Assembly (NCBI RefSeq): GCF_000005505.3
Contig: NC_016133.3
Location: 2,976,001-3,040,000 of the forward strand
Source: Brachypodium distachyon
Taxonomy: Eukaryota > Streptophyta > Magnoliopsida > Poales > Poaceae
Direction of reading: 5' to 3'
DNA: 64,000 nucleotides
Made by a program: the position numbers and the translations under genes. Below, in pieces: positions 43,062 through 54,377 of this stretch; position 1 is the stretch's first letter, and the number at the start of each line of letters is the position of its first letter. The notes below the pieces were generated by a model, which worked only from the letters and a program-made list of their open reading frames with translations, made no database searches and had not been told where the DNA came from.

Positions 43062-45432
43062 CTACACTGACGACGCGGCCATGCTGGGCTCCTCCTCCTC
43101 CTTCTGGACGATGCGAATGGGCTTGGGCTTGGGCTTCCATGTTGTGCCGCGGTCCGGCCGAGCTGCAGCAGGCCGCGGCCGCGGCCGCGGAGGAAGAAAC
43201 GGAGCGACGAGGCTGCCGACGTAACAGGTGACGGCGGACGGGGCGCCGGCGGCGGCGCCGTCGCGCGGCGGCGAGAAGAAGGCGGGGAGGAACGCGGCGG
43301 TGCTGCACGCGAACCTGGCGCGGCTGAAGTGCCTCACCAGCGCCTCCTTTCCCTGCAAAAACCATTTGTCTGTGATCATCTACGAGTAGCAGTAGCTAGC
43401 TAGAGACCTGAGTTGGTAGCAGCAAAGGAATCATTGCGAAGCTTAGACGAGAATCTCTGCTGTGTTACTGTTTACCTGGATACGCGCGGGGCAGATGTCG
43501 ATGACCTTCTTGCTGGCGAAGACCGTCCATCGGGCGCCGCGCAGGGCGTGCTGCAGCCCCTGCGCCGCCTCGGCCGTCGTCAGGTTCACGAACGCGTAAC
43601 CCATGTTGCTGCTGCCCATGCTGCATGTTTGTCCACGGCATGCATGTGAGGAAGGAGGCATTCTGATCCACATTCAATTTATCATGTGGACTGCCGATTA
43701 AACCGGTCGGCAAAAAATGCATGTCCTGCTACTCTAAAAGTTAAAGTTAAGCGAGTATCTGATTAGTACAGATTTTAACGGAGAAACGATCAAAACGATT
43801 TCTACAGAGATCCTTCTTTTCCTGACTAGCTTGTCCCGCTGTTTTTGGTGCTTTTTCCAGACGAAGGACGGAAGGGGGAGAAAAGAAAAGAAAAGGTTTC
43901 ACTTTGGTTCGTTCCAACTTCTACAGTGCTCTTTCGCAGGAAAAAACGAAGAAAATAGTAGAAATGCAAGCAGTAATTTCATGCTTATCCGTGTGTTGGT
44001 TCGAGGCGCAGGACGACAAGACAAGAAGAAAAACTTTTAACTGTGCCTCCTATGATCAGACCAAGGACGAAATGGGGGCAAGAAAAGAAAAGTTTTAAAC
44101 TTTGGCTCCGATCCGTTTCTTGAAAAGTTAGCCCTTTTCTTTCCTACTTTATCTGTGATTCCTCACAGATGCAAAGACACAAATAACTTACGCCCGATAA
44201 AAAAAAAAGCAGGCAGTAAGTTCATGCTCATGCAGGGAAATAAAACGAAAAGTTTAACCTTAGATTAACATTCACAGCCCTGTTTCGCCCAAAATAAAGA
44301 ACAGGCTATGCGGCATTGTATTGATTTTACCGTCTTCGCAAAAAAAAAAGTATTGATCCTCACCGGCTGAAATCCATCCGCAGGTAGAGGAAATCGTAGG
44401 CAGCTAGCGTGGCGCCGCCGCCGCGCTCCTTCTTGTTGGCGCGGGCGCAGTGGTCGTCCAGCAACAGCATCAGCTCGCCGGGCCTGAAAGCGCAAGCGTC
44501 GGAAAAGAAAAGATCCACATCAGCTCAACCAATCGAAACGATCAGGACCATGAAGGGAGATGGAGAAGAACCTTGCTTTGCTTGCCGCAAGAAAGAAGAA
44601 ATATGGGTGTGAGCGAGAGCGAGAGAACTCACGTGAGCCTGTTGGGGATGTTGCGGATCATGAGGGTGGTGAGCTCCTGGTTGTCGCGCCACTCCGGGGC
44701 GGGCACCGGCGTCTGAGGCCTCGTCGTGAACAACGGCGGCGGCGACCTGGCCGGCTTGGCGGCGCGCGGGACCACCGGCGCCGGCTCCGCTGCCTGCCTG
44801 CGCCTCCTGGGCCCCTTCGTTATTCCGCGCCGCGGCGGCTTCGCGGGTTTGGCCCCTGCCGCCGCCGCAGCAGCAGCTTCAGCACCCTCCGCCTGCAGCT
44901 TTTTCTCGGCCTCCACGCCGCCGGCGCCCGCGAGGGAGATGAGCTTGTGCGGAGCGGAGCCGAACGGCGGCGGGACGAATGGGTCGGACGGCAGCGGGAC
45001 GAACGGGGCAGCCTCGGGGCTCAAAGCCCGCACCGGTGGTGACGTCGGCGGCGAGGGCGAGGAGGAGAGAGCCGTGCCGCCAAGAGGCAGCAGCGTGGAC
45101 GTAGGCGAGGGGATAGATTCGGAGGAGCACAAAGGCGGCGGCAGTGGCGAGAGGAAGGGATTGTTCACTGCCGCAGGCTTCAAAAGGAAACGCGCCGGCG
45201 GTGGGGGGCGAGTAAATCCATGGACGACGGGTCGGGGAGCGGCGAGGAAGAACGGGGCGCCGTAGGGGTAGGTCGCGACGACGGCAGGGAAAGGCAGCGT
45301 GGCAGCGTGGTACTGTGCTGCAGACATCGCCATGTGAAGAGGAGGAGGAGGATGGGGAAGCGGAGGGGAGAGCTGGAGGCGGTTGGGGGAGAGGTACGGC
45401 GGCGCGTCGGCGCTGAGCTTCGTCACGGCCAT
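43062..45432 (-). CDS. Mei2-like protein, C-terminal-RRM-only type (copy 2)
   Basis: Exons 44633-45432, 44364-44483, 43476-43620 and 43062-43352, GT-AG, 451 residues. The N-terminal 240 residues are Pro/Ala/Ser-rich without a domain (MAVTKLSADAPPYLSPN...), with a small conserved motif APHKLISLAGAG shared with copy 3. The RRM follows: TTLMIRNIPNRLT, LLLDDHCAR, AAYDFLYLRMDF, NMGYAFVNLTTAEAAQGL, ARIQGKEALVRHFSRARF. The tail ends QKEEEEPSMAASSV. Exon junctions and phases equal those of copy 3 except that the second exon ends five bases later (FSR), a small donor shift. The TATA box is at 45521-45528, about 90 bases before the ATG. The product should be a nuclear or cytoplasmic RNA-binding protein. 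Intact. Confidence 0.92.
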
Positions 45433-45520
45433 GACGGGAGACGACTAGACGAGGTGTGGGAGGGATGGAAGCGGCGAGATTGGGGGAAGGAGGCAGCGTT
45501 GGCTCTTGCCTCTTGGCTGG

Positions 45521-45528
45521 CTTTATAG
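45521..45528 (-). promoter_or_regulatory. TATA box of Mei2-like copy 2
   Basis: CTATAAAG on the minus strand, followed by CCAGCC, with the same context (TATAAAGCCAGCC) before copy 3. Confidence 0.7.
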
Positions 45529-45669
45529 CGAGCCGCCTCTCTTTTTGGTGGTGGGTCGATTTTGGCCCACTTGCTCACACGCCCTCGTCGCAAGAACAAG
45601 AGGTACCGGTCCGTCCGGCCAATCGGGGTGCATAAATTTTAAAATTTGTTGGAGCTTGATGGTGATTGA

Positions 45670-45920
45670 GGGCCCATTTGGAACAAAGGATAATCATAAG
45701 AATTTCACAGGAAATTTGCCTACGTTCTCATTTGGATTGTAGGATTGACACTGAAAATTTCTGTAGGAATGTTTCCTTTCTTTCGAATTTTGGAGGATTA
45801 AAACATTTGTTCAAACCTTATGTTTTCATTTCCTCTGAGAACTCCCATGAAACATGTGTCTTTGTCTCTCCTCTTTTTTTTTCTCTTGAAAAAACTTTTC
45901 TGTGAAAACTCCAAACAGCT
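45670..45920. mobile_element. MITE-like element with GGGCCCATTTGG end
   Basis: Starts GGGCCCATTTGGAACAAAGG and ends near CTCCAAACAGCT, whose inverse AGCTGTTTGGAG is a weak match. Inner AGGAATTTC/GGAAATTTGC motifs resemble those of the Harbinger-like MITEs at 31083 and 62625. The target duplication is not evident. Confidence 0.45.
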
Positions 45921-46845
45921 TTATTGTGTAATTCATGTGTGTTTTAGATTCCTATAGTAATCCACAGAACATGACATCCAATTTCTGCAAATTTCCTATC
46001 CACAGAACAGAACAGGTTGAGCACCATTTGCCCAATCATAAGACTCAACGATTTTGTTTTTAAATACTCTGACCGTTTGCATAGTCGTAGTATATTTGAT
46101 TGATTGTGTAGCGTCCACACAACAATCCTTCCGATATGTGTCGTCGCTGCTAGTACTGTGTTTTCAAATACGTTTCGGGAGTGCCCAGTTTTTCGTTTCT
46201 CAGTAGTTATGAGAGCTGCGCGACCACCCCAAATACGTATCGATCGGGAGCTTCTCGCTTCAAACAAACCAAGCCCATCATCTGGACTGCACGACCACCA
46301 GGCACCAGTCACCACATTGACTTGCCGAGTCTTGTACTACTACGCCTACAACTGTTCTGTCTGCTCCTGTCCAGTGCATGCCAATCGTGGTGAAATCGGG
46401 GGATCGGGCTCCATCGATATGGAGATGGACGCCTTGTGCTTGGGAGTGTGACCCATGACCCACTGACATAACAATAGATCGACCAGAGCAAGTTTTTCAT
46501 ACGTCCTGAAAAACGAAAAATGAAAGGAGACCAGAGCACTGACCTACGCATGATGGAGTGTAAACAGTGAATACGATGATGCTCCTGCTTGGCTTGGCTG
46601 TGTCTTTTCTTTACTTATAAAGATCTGTGGTCGTCAATTCACCCTATACCAGGACTGCTTCGTAGCTAGATGATCGTCACTTGATTGCCACCCATTTCAA
46701 TTTAGTACATTTATGTTCATGATTTTTTGATTGGTTTGATGTATACTTTTGAGATAACTATTTATTAAATAAATATTTTCAGAATTTTCATTTAGCATAA
46801 AATTAGAAAGCACGACCCGTGAGTATTTAAAATAACTCATACATG

Positions 46846-46964
46846 TACTCCTTCTGTTTCATATTAAGTGCCGAAATATTAAATGTATCTAGACGTATTT
46901 TAGTATATAGATGCGTCCGTTTTTTAGACAAATTTGAGTCACTTAATATGACACGGAGAGAGTA
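46846..46964. mobile_element. Stowaway-type MITE
   Basis: TA-flanked CTCCTTCTGTTTCATATTAA and inverted CTCTCTCCGTGTCATATTAA ends; 119 bp including target sites, noncoding. Confidence 0.88.
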
Positions 46965-47399
46965 ATATATATTTTTAATTACGTAGCAACTATGCAAGTT
47001 TTGAAAACAAAACAAGACGAAAGACGCAAGCTAGGCCGAAAGCCCGAAACATTGTCCGCTTGATCACAGCGGCCGGCCGGTAGATGCACGGTGCCAAGGA
47101 AAAAACGGGTGCAAGCATACATGCATGCATGCTAGATGAGTAGATGGAGATCAGTCATCGGTAGTTCAGTACTCCAGTAGATTTTATGCGTGCAAAGGAT
47201 CGGAGTACAGTGAAGGGGAATTTGCGAATTTTGTTCATGCATTACTCTAGTAGGAAGCAGGCCGGCATGTCATGCACGCTGAACAGGAGTAAGCTCGCTG
47301 CAGGCAGCACCAGAACCAAGGAAAAAGCAGGGTTGTCATTTTTCGTCAGCTGGCCAAAGAACAGAAGTAGAGTGTAATAAGCAACCGTCCTCGGATTAG

Positions 47400-47562
47400 A
47401 GCTGCAAATTTTGACTCCGAGGGTACCCTTTGACCCTCCTTAGTTTAACCAAATGTACTAAAATTTTACAATGACACAACTTTTTGGAAAACTAATTCAT
47501 TTGTTTAAACTAAGGAGGGTCAGAGGATACCTGAGGGTCAAAAATTTGCGCCCTACCTCCGA
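47400..47562. mobile_element. Short hairpin MITE-like inverted repeat
   Basis: The left arm (GAGGGTACCCTTTGACCCTCC, TTAGTTTAACCAAATG) is closely matched by the inverted right arm (CATTTGTTTAAACTAAGG, AGGGTCAGAGGATACC). The arms are about 55 bases with a loop of about 45, giving a strong hairpin in RNA. Confidence 0.7.
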
Positions 47563-48154
47563 TCGAGTCGACCACATATATACTCCGAGCTACTCGGTCA
47601 TCTCAAAGTCAGGCATGATCTCAAAGTGATAATTAACGGGTTTCAGGGGTTTGCTGCTTACAAGATGACCGAGTATTTCCTAGATGGTTAAGTTTGTAGG
47701 TTGTATAAAAAAAAGGGGTGCAGAAATACTTAACTACTCGGTTCTACATTATTGGATTGCATGTGATTTTAATAAGAACCAAGTCCAATTTCTTCCATAA
47801 AAATATTGGTTTGGCTCACTTTTCTTTCAAATTATTTTTGGCCAGATTTAATCCTCCAAATCATCACATTTGGACCGTTTTAACTCCCACGGCGATTTAC
47901 CGGAAGAGTGAAGACAAATAACACCTACAAAATTTAGAAAATAGGTATAGTTTATGGCTTATATACAATAGATTAATTGTTTTATTAACATTTGTCTTAG
48001 GTACCACGATTTTGTTCAACCAAAATTTCGACAAGAGCTAAATTAAATTCCTGATTTTAGGGGGTTAACTGAGGCAAAAAAAAAACCTAGTTTATTCCTG
48101 CATGAAAGGTAACCAGAGATCATGAGCAACGATGCCACTCCAATATTAGTGTCC

Positions 48155-48352
48155 TACTTGCTCCATTCCAAAATAAAACCGTATAAAGTTTATAAACATT
48201 TTAGAGTCTAAAATCAATATTGCTAGATTGGTCATGAAATATATTTACAGTGTATTCGTTTGGAGTACTTTGTTATAAAGGTTGGTCAAAATACAGAAAG
48301 TTTGATAGTAAGAAAAAAAATCATACGACTTATATTTTGGGCAAAGGGAGTA
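48155..48352. mobile_element. Stowaway-type MITE downstream of Mei2-like copy 3
   Basis: TA-flanked CTTGCTCCATTCCAAAATA and inverted CTCCCTTTGCCCAAAATATA ends, 198 bp. It lies inside the duplicated 3' flank and is absent from the partner block near 42500. Confidence 0.8.
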
Positions 48353-48692
48353 CTGCAAGAAAACAAACACAATTTTTATTTTATTTTCCCGTTGCAGAGA
48401 GCACAACATCACACATGCTACGCAGTGGCAGGGATCACGAAGAAAATTTATAAAATTAGCAAAAGCACATTTATTTGAAATCACAAATTTGAAATGGCAT
48501 CGCAGGTTTTCAGATCCTAGCTCTGATGCTACTAACACAATACACAGCCCATATTACAGGCCAAGAACTGGTAAAAGCACACACCAGTCTACAGACAGCA
48601 TCACAGGGCATGCAAAGCAAGTATAGCAAATAATTGGTAGAGAGAGATGTTATAGAGAAGCATGCACTGTCCAAAGTCTCCCAGGCTTCCCC

Positions 48693-51600
48693 TCATTCTG
48701 TTGCATTGGTTTGGTTTCTTGTACCAAATGAGAAGGAGAAAGCATGGTCAGACTTGGACCCTGCCGCGCTCTCACAATATGAATGTAAAAAAAAAACGCA
48801 CAATGACCACAACCACTTACAGCTACCACACACGGCTAGCTGACTACACGGCCATGCTTGAAGCTCGCTTGCTGCTGGCCTCTCGGCCTCCTGCTCCTGG
48901 GCGCTGTTGCCAGCTAGCTTGAGCTTCCATACGTGCATCGGCGGTGCCGGCCGCGGCGTACGAGGAGGACGTGGACCGACGAGGTAGCCGACGTAACAGG
49001 TAGAGGAGGACGTGTCGGCGGCGCCGTCGCGCGGCGGCGTGAAGACGGCGGGGAGGAACTCGGCGGTGAGGCACGGGAACACTGAGCGGCTGAAGTGCTT
49101 CACCAGCGCCTTCTTTCCCTGCCAAACAAACCAATTAAACACCATGTGATCATCTAGGAGAGCTGGCTATACTACTTGGATATGTATGTGGTGTTTACCT
49201 GGATATGGGCGGGGCAGATGTGGACGACCTTCTTGCTGGCTCTCACCTTCCATGTCGCGCCCTGCAGGGCGCGGTGCAGCCCGAGGTCAGCCTCCTTCGT
49301 CGTCAGGTTCACGAAGGCATACCCCATGTTGCTGCTCTTCAGGCTGTCAAGCATGTCATAGAGAGCTCTTTCTTATTCTTGACTGCAAATTTAAACTGAC
49401 TAGGAAAATGTACAGTTCCCAAAAAAAAATTGTACTGCCTACAGTACTACTAATAGTTTAGCCACTGTTTGATTGGCCTAGGGACTACTGTCTACAGATC
49501 CTTCTTTTCCATCTCAAACAAAAATTAAAAGACATCCTTCTTTTCCTGACTAGTTTGTCCCGCTGTTCTTTTCAGCTTTTTCAAGGCCGTGCAAGGACGA
49601 AAGGGGGTAATAAAACAAAAGGAATAGCATTGGCACCTATCCATTGTAACATCCCAAAATTTCAACTTATACATATGCATTGCATCCATGAGCATCATGT
49701 CATAATTGCATTTTTGAATTCAAATTTGAATCTCAAAAGGTTTTAAAAGATTTTTTTTTCAATTTAAACACTAGGGTTTACACCCATTTGAGCCTTGGAT
49801 CTTCAAACCAATAGGGTTTAACTATAAATGGGGTCTATTGCATATATGAGCTATCTCATAATTTTTTAAGGTTTTATTTGGAATTGAAAAAGTATTTTAT
49901 TTAAATAGTTATATAGCCCTAAAGGCATTTATAGAGCAAATGTATTTTTATATATTTTATTTTGAGGGGAAATTAGTCCCAAAAGTTGAATCATGATAAA
50001 ACATGATTTTATAAATTTTTTGAAATTTTTTTGGACCAATTTGGAGTTCAGAATCAAAAGTTAGAAAGGAATTACAGAAAAAGGAAAAAAAAGAAAAGGC
50101 TAAAGAAAAAAAAAGAAGGGACCGACCCACTGGGCCGGCCCGCTAAGCCTCGCCCGACCGAGCCGGTCCGCGCGCGCGCCCGCAGACGCTGACAGGTGGG
50201 GCCCACCTGTCAGGCTTCGTCTTCGTTAGAAAAGCGCCGCCCGACCGCCGCCGAGTCTGCGCCGGATTTCGCACGCGCCTTCGCTGCCCCGCCGATTTCG
50301 GCCTTCCCAGAACCGCCCGAGCGCACCACTATAAAGCCCAGAGTCCCCCCTCTCTTCCCCCTCTCTTGTTCACCCGAATCCTCGCACCCCCGCCGCCCGA
50401 TTCCTCGCCGGAGCCGCACGGACGCCGCCGCTCGTTTTGGTCACCGCCGGCAACCCTAAGGGTTAGCTCCGCCATCTTCTTCTCCCTCTACTTCTTCATC
50501 TCCGTGCGCATCTTTTGACGTGCGCCTTGTCGCGTTTCGTGCCCGCAGCCGTCGCCTGAAGCTCGCTGGAGCTCCGCCGCCTCGTCTTTGTCCTAGGCGA
50601 GTGCGTCGACGTCCTCGAGGAGCGCCGACCCCGCCATCGCCCTCGCCGCGCCGCGCCGCATCGACCCTGCACCTCCCCGCGCCGTCCGCTTCCCCGGAGA
50701 AGCCGCCCGCCCGTGCCCGCTCCACCGTCTCCCTCGTCTCCGACGCCGCCGACGCCGCGGAGGTAAACCCTAGCCCGCCCAAACCGTCCAATCGTGATCC
50801 CACGGCCGAGATTAGATCCTAGATTTTAATTTAATCGAACCGGTACGCGCCTATTAGAACGTGACACGTGGTACGGTAAAATTAAAATGAAAATCTACTT
50901 TTAATTCCTGGAATAATTAGAAATGTCACTTTTGCAGAAAAGCCACTGTAACTTCAAAAGATCATATCTTTTAATCTGTTTGGATAAATTTAATAATCCA
51001 CACCTTTTTGGAATCCTTAGGAAATGTAGAATCTTTTGGCACTGTCCAATTTCAAATTTGAATTTTTCAATCACATTCAAATTACAGAATAAGGTTTAAT
51101 ACCTTTTAAATCATAACTAATTATTTAGAAGTCCTTTTTGAATGAAACCAGTGCCCAAATTTTATTTTATTATCCTCTGTCCATTAGGACAGAGAAATAA
51201 ATTTATTTTTTTTGAATTAAATTTCTTTGCAGATGCAAATAAAACCTTATTTTAGGGTTTAAACCCTAGCCTTTGACTTTATATTTAAAACCCTAATGCA
51301 TTTGTTTTAATTTACTTATGCTTAGGATCAGTAGATCACCCAAATAAAATAAACCAAGCTCATGGCACATGTTTTACATTGTATCATGGCATACATTTTT
51401 ACTCTTGATTGTATTGTGTGTTTATGTATGCAATGTTTGTATTTGATTAGTTTTCTCGAAGAGCGAACTGTGTGATTGCGAAGAGTGTTTGAATACCAAC
51501 TACTACCAAGGCAAGTTCACTTTGATCATTCACCTATTACTTTATTATGCAATAGATTTTATTAGTTGCATTGTTAGGATTATTATTGTATCTATGCTAT

Positions 51601-54377
51601 GCTATGATTCTCCTAGTAGTATAGGATACCTTTGCCATGACCTCACCACCAATTGCCATCGTAGTAGTAAAATGCTATGCTATGATAATATACGAGGGTG
51701 GTATTATTACAATGTGATACTATTGAATTACAATATGGTTTTTCCTAGTGTATGGCAAAACAAGTAATTCAATGAACCGTCCTGGGTGGGCTGCTTTGAG
51801 GAAGTCGAGATTTATGCGACGTCAGGTCCATTTCTATGAGTCGTCTCGCCATTTCTATGGGAGCGCCTGCGTTGCAATTGAGGAATGCCACCCGGGGTAA
51901 CTAGAGACTGGACTAGTTTCTTGTTTAGTAGCTTCCAGTACAACCACATGGTATTATGGGCTCTGCCAGGATGGATGTAAGAAATATGAACCCTAATCTG
52001 AGGTGACATCGGTATGTAGCAGTGTAGGTGGGAGCGCGTCCCTCAGGTGGTCTGGGAGATTATGTTCTGAAAATTCCTGTAGTCGATGTCGTTGCTACTC
52101 TACCCTGAGGACAGCAAGGGATTAACACGTCGATTTTTTGTGGGGAAAGTGTACCACCTCTCGAGAGTGTCAAACTAAGTACTTAGCCGTGTCCCCGGTT
52201 ACGGATAATTATGAGCAACTAGATATTGGGACTGTAAGAAAGGTCTCACTCATTCCAATTTCCTAATAAAATTGATGGTTTGAACTGGGTAAGAGCATTG
52301 ATGTTTCTACTCAATGTACCTAGGTTAATAGGAGCATGGGTGTTTCTACCCCGTATCCAATAGAAATCAAAACTATTTGTTTAAAGATGATAGGATTGAA
52401 CTATGATGTTTTTGTGCAAACGGCCAAACTCCACCTAGCCAAATTATGCATGTACTTGGTAGGTCCTTTATAACTCTGACGAACTTGCCAATACATTCAA
52501 ATGTATTGACTGCAATTAACAATGCAGGTGGAACCGACGATGAGTGAGGTTCGTCATTTCGTTGTGGGTCATGTGCCTACATGCCAACATGCTCTCACCT
52601 TGGAGCAGTTGAGGCCCTTATGTTCTACCCTTTTCCGCTGCAGTTTTTGAAAACAATGTTTTATGATGTTGAAACAGTATTTGATTATGCTGGCCCGAGA
52701 GGTGATTCGAGGTTGTAAGTACTATTTAAATCCTGAATGATGCGATGTAATAAAGTACTTTTGACCTTTGTTTCTGTATATTTCATCATGAAACTGTGTG
52801 TGCTAGTGAGTCGATTCAGGGACTAGCACAGTAAGCACAGAGATCGAAACCTAGTAAGGGGCGGTCGCTTCATCCATTTTCTTGAAAATTTAAACCTTAA
52901 TTTTCGTTCCTTCCTACGTTCACAGTACTCTTTTGCAGAGAAAAACAAAGATAAGAATGGAGATGCAGTCAGTAATTTCATGCTCAGCTGCGTGTTGGTT
53001 CGAGATGAAGGACGGCAATAGAAAAGGGAACGTTTAACCTTGGCTAGCTCTTCTGTCGTCCATCGCTGGCGAACACCTAGCGTCTTTTTCCCCAGACCAA
53101 CAGCACGAAAGGGGCAAGATAACAAAAAAAAGAAGTTAAATTTTGGCTCCGATCCGTTTCGTGGAAAAGTTAACCCTTTTCCTTCCGATTTTCACTGTGA
53201 TCGATCCCCTCCTCAGGGGATGCAGAGAAACAAAAGAAACACAGGCAGTGATTTCATGCCCATGTGTGTGTTGTTTCCGAACGAAGGACGGCAGGGAGAA
53301 AAGAACGCTGTTTCGCCCGCAAAGAAAACAAGAGAGAGATCCAAATACGGGCACAGTAATTTCACGCTCATGTCTGTGTCGCGGCATATATTCCTCACCT
53401 GAAATCCATCCTCAGGTAGAGGAAATCGTAGGCGGCGAGCGGAGCTCCGCGCTCCTTGTTCTTCTTGTTGACGCGGGCGCAGTGGTCGTCTACCAAGAGA
53501 ATCAGATCGGCCGGGCTGAAATGAAAAAGACGATATCCATCAGCAGCTCAACCAATCGAATAATCAACCAGAACAAACACAGGTTGAGAATTATTCTTGC
53601 TTAATTGCTACAAGAAGGAGATCAAAGCATGGAGAGAGCTAGCGAGAGCGAGAGAGCTTACGTGAGCTTGTTGGGTATGTTACGGATCATGACGGTGGTG
53701 AGGTGGCGGTCGCGCCACAGCGGCGCGGGCACCGGCAGCCGCGCCGGCGTCGTGAACACCGGCCCCGGGGACCTCTCCCGCAGCGTCGAGATCCCCGGCC
53801 CCACTACCTGCCTGCCCCTGCGGACCATGGGCGGCTTCGCGGAAGCCGACGCCGCCGCAGTCTGCCGCTGCAGTTGCTTCGCGTCGTCCTCCACGCCGGC
53901 GCACGCGGGGGAGATGAGCTTGTGCGGAGGGGAAGATCCGTCCGGCACCGGGAGAGCCTCGGGGCTCAGAGGCCGCACCGGCAGTGAATTCGAAGCCTGG
54001 ACCGGCGGAGAGGGAGCGTTGGGGCCCGAAGCCTGGGCCGTTGATGTAGACGAATCGACAGCCTTGTTGTTGGAGCTAAACTTCAAAGGCGGCGGCGGCG
54101 AAAGGGCGAGAAGGTTCGCAGGTTGCTTGAAGAGGAGAAGCCCCGGCTGAATAAAGCCATAGGCGGCGGGCCGGGGAGCGCTAGCGGCGACTCGGAACGC
54201 CGGGGCGCAGTAGCGGTACGTCGCGGGGACGACGGGGAAAGGCAGCGCGCTGGCGGCGGGGTACCGTGCACGCGGAGCCATGCGAGGAGGAGGGAGACGA
54301 GAGAGCTGGATCGGCCTGGGGGGAGCGAGGTACGGCCGCGCGTCGGCCCTGAGCTTCCTCGTCGTCGGCGCAGCCAT
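48693..54377 (-). CDS. Mei2-like protein, C-terminal-RRM-only type (copy 3), with solo LTR in intron 2
   Basis: Exons 53662-54377, 53399-53515, 49199-49343 and 48693-49118, GT-AG, 467 residues. The N-terminus is Pro-rich (MAAPTTRKLRADARPYLAPP) and shares PHKLISPACAG with copy 2. The RRM is complete: TTVMIRNIPNKLT, LLVDDHCAR, AAYDFLYLRMDF, NMGYAFVNLTT, AHIQGKKALVKHFSR. Intron 2 is about 4.05 kb instead of 0.74 kb in copy 2 because a 3.2-kb LTR sits in it. After about WKLKLAG in the last exon the frame differs from copy 2: an ancestral-looking ending (SSMAV, stop at 48844) lies in another frame, and the actual frame runs 50 codons further to 48693, adding a Cys/Ser-rich tail. An indel in the tail is the likely cause. 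The RRM is unaffected; TATA is at 54490-54497. Expression across the enlarged intron is unproven. Confidence 0.85.
49645..52872 (+). mobile_element. Solo LTR (about 3.2 kb) inside intron 2 of Mei2-like copy 3
   Basis: Begins TGTAACATCCC and ends GTCGCTTCA, giving TG...CA termini, and is flanked by the 5-bp direct repeat TCCAT (49640-49644 and 52873-52877). The sequence on both sides aligns to the uninterrupted intron 2 of copy 2 (about 43860-43960). No gag or pol reading frame exists, so it is an LTR left by recombination between the two LTRs. A GC-rich promoter-like section carries ACTATAAAG at 50328-50336 on the plus strand. The family is probably Ty3/gypsy by LTR length, which is inference. 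Confidence 0.82.
50328..50336 (+). promoter_or_regulatory. TATA-like element of the solo LTR promoter
   Basis: ACTATAAAG followed by a CT-rich leader, in the only GC-rich part of the LTR. It points plus, opposite to the host gene, toward exons 2 and 1 of Mei2-like copy 3. Confidence 0.5.

Larger units (their letters stand above)
42140..45540. repeat. Tandem duplicated Mei2-like block, copy A (partner 47250-54500)
   Basis: Downstream flank, gene and promoter (TATA in GCTATAAAGCCAGCC context) correspond in order to the second block. The partner is longer because of a Stowaway MITE (48155-48352) and a solo LTR (49645-52872). Confidence 0.8.
45529..48692. other. Intergenic region between Mei2-like copies 2 and 3
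   Basis: No gene seen; mostly MITEs (listed separately) and the downstream flank of copy 3, which is related to 42140-43060. Confidence 0.5.

Noticed and set aside
49645..52872. Intact LTR retrotransposon
   Set aside because: There is only one TG...CA unit between the target duplications, and no gag-pol frame.
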